A DNA stretch of 64,000 nucleotides from Flavobacterium alvei (GTDB lineage: Bacteria > Bacteroidota > Bacteroidia > Flavobacteriales > Flavobacteriaceae): assembly GCF_002920895.1 (NCBI RefSeq), contig NZ_PQVG01000005.1, positions 1-64,000 of the forward strand, written 5' to 3'. The notes beneath the pieces were generated by a model. It was not told the DNA's origin. It worked only from the letters and a program-made list of their open reading frames with translations, and searched no databases. Below are positions 63,644 through 64,000 of the stretch, piece after piece. Position 1 is the stretch's first letter, and each line of letters opens with the position of its first letter. A program made the translations under genes and the position numbers.

Positions 63644-64000
63644 TTATTTTGATTTTGAATGGTTGTAAACTTCCCAACCCATATAATTTCCAAGCGCTTC
63701 CTCAAGGATGGCTGCCGTTTTGGAAGCATTCATCACCACGTGATGCTCGAAACCGTTTTTGCACACATATTGCATCAAGTCTTGCAAGCCATCGATTTGA
63801 GCAACGGCCCTGTTTCCAAAAGTATTCAATGGATCATCGGTCAATTCGCCTTCACCCAAATATACTTTGATGACCCCTTTCGGATCGTCGGTGCTGATTC
63901 TTCCATAAGTCAATGGCGAAGCTGGCGTGCGACCGTCCAATGCGCCATACGTATTTTCCACTCCAACCGTTGTTCCTAAAATAGGTGCGTTGCTGATTTG
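63644..64000 (-). CDS. L-fucose isomerase-like protein, C-terminal part (cut by window edge)
   Basis: The last ~118 residues of a gene that enters from the right edge. An internal GTG at 63959-63961 is not the start, since the frame stays open to the end of the window (ISNAPILGTTVGVENTYGA). The fragment resembles the C-terminal domain of the FucI/AraA-like ketol isomerase fold: GRISTDDPKGVIKVYLGEGE, then HHVVMNASKTAAILEEALGNYMGW. In this operon it would convert an aldose (D-apiose or L-fucose/D-arabinose) to the ketose for the FGGY kinase. The active-site region lies outside the window, so substrate and even subfamily are uncertain. Confidence 0.7.
   Translation of the reverse strand, partial: QISNAPILGTTVGVENTYGALDGRTPASPLTYGRISTDDPKGVIKVYLGEGELTDDPLNTFGNRAVAQIDGLQDLMQYVCKNGFEHHVVMNASKTAAILEEALGNYMGWEVYNHSKSK

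Overview
The window looks like chromosome of a flavobacterium (Bacteroidota, close to Flavobacterium). The sequence is AT-rich. Promoters fit the Bacteroidota pattern TTG-N18/19-TAnnTTTG, and Shine-Dalgarno sites are scarce. Type IX secretion (T9SS) sorting domains, PorP/SprF and OmpA-type partners and several lipoprotein signals are present. I saw no rRNA, tRNA or CRISPR array. One IS3-type transposase fragment is cut by the left edge.

Bases 1-17,800 are mostly housekeeping: a dicarboxylate/amino-acid symporter, chorismate synthase, RidA, methylglyoxal synthase, an N-acetylglucosamine-kinase-like ATPase, GAPDH, phosphofructokinase, a giant TamB-like protein, TsaD, RsmE, a DUF4159 protein, an M43 metalloprotease, an AI-2E-type exporter and a methyltransferase. 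Bases 17,800-34,200 turn to plant sugars. They hold a VanX-like dipeptidase, a secreted GH53 galactanase with a T9SS tail, an MFS permease, and five enzymes resembling the non-phosphorylative L-fucose pathway (its dehydratase is missing here). Next comes an unusual cluster: two solute-binding-protein folds without signal peptides flank two CaiB/BaiF CoA-transferases, followed by a Gfo/Idh/MocA oxidoreductase, a MaoC dehydratase and a FucP-type transporter.

Bases 34,200-48,300 hold two divergent giant T9SS type B proteins full of tandem repeats. One is followed by PorP/SprF and OmpA partners. Both face a 628-base region in which each gene has a 12-base LacI-like operator, GCAATCGATTAC. The same 12-mer, inverted, and a perfect palindromic version lie between the fucose genes and the CoA-transferase cluster. 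One regulator may therefore couple sugar use to surface proteins.

Bases 48,300-64,000 form a run of minus-strand genes that I read as D-apiose use. It has a FucI-like isomerase (cut by the right edge), a split transketolase, an Rbs-type ABC transporter with DUF2291, an FGGY kinase, two exported nucleoside-hydrolase-like DUF1593 proteins, a RuBisCO-like protein, a DUF1537 kinase, an Asp/Glu-racemase-like protein and a BASS-type transporter. The set resembles both the apulose-4-phosphate transketolase route and the 3-oxo-isoapionate (OiaK/OiaX) route. Together with GH53 and the fucose genes, it suggests a pectin degrader (RG-I and RG-II sugars).
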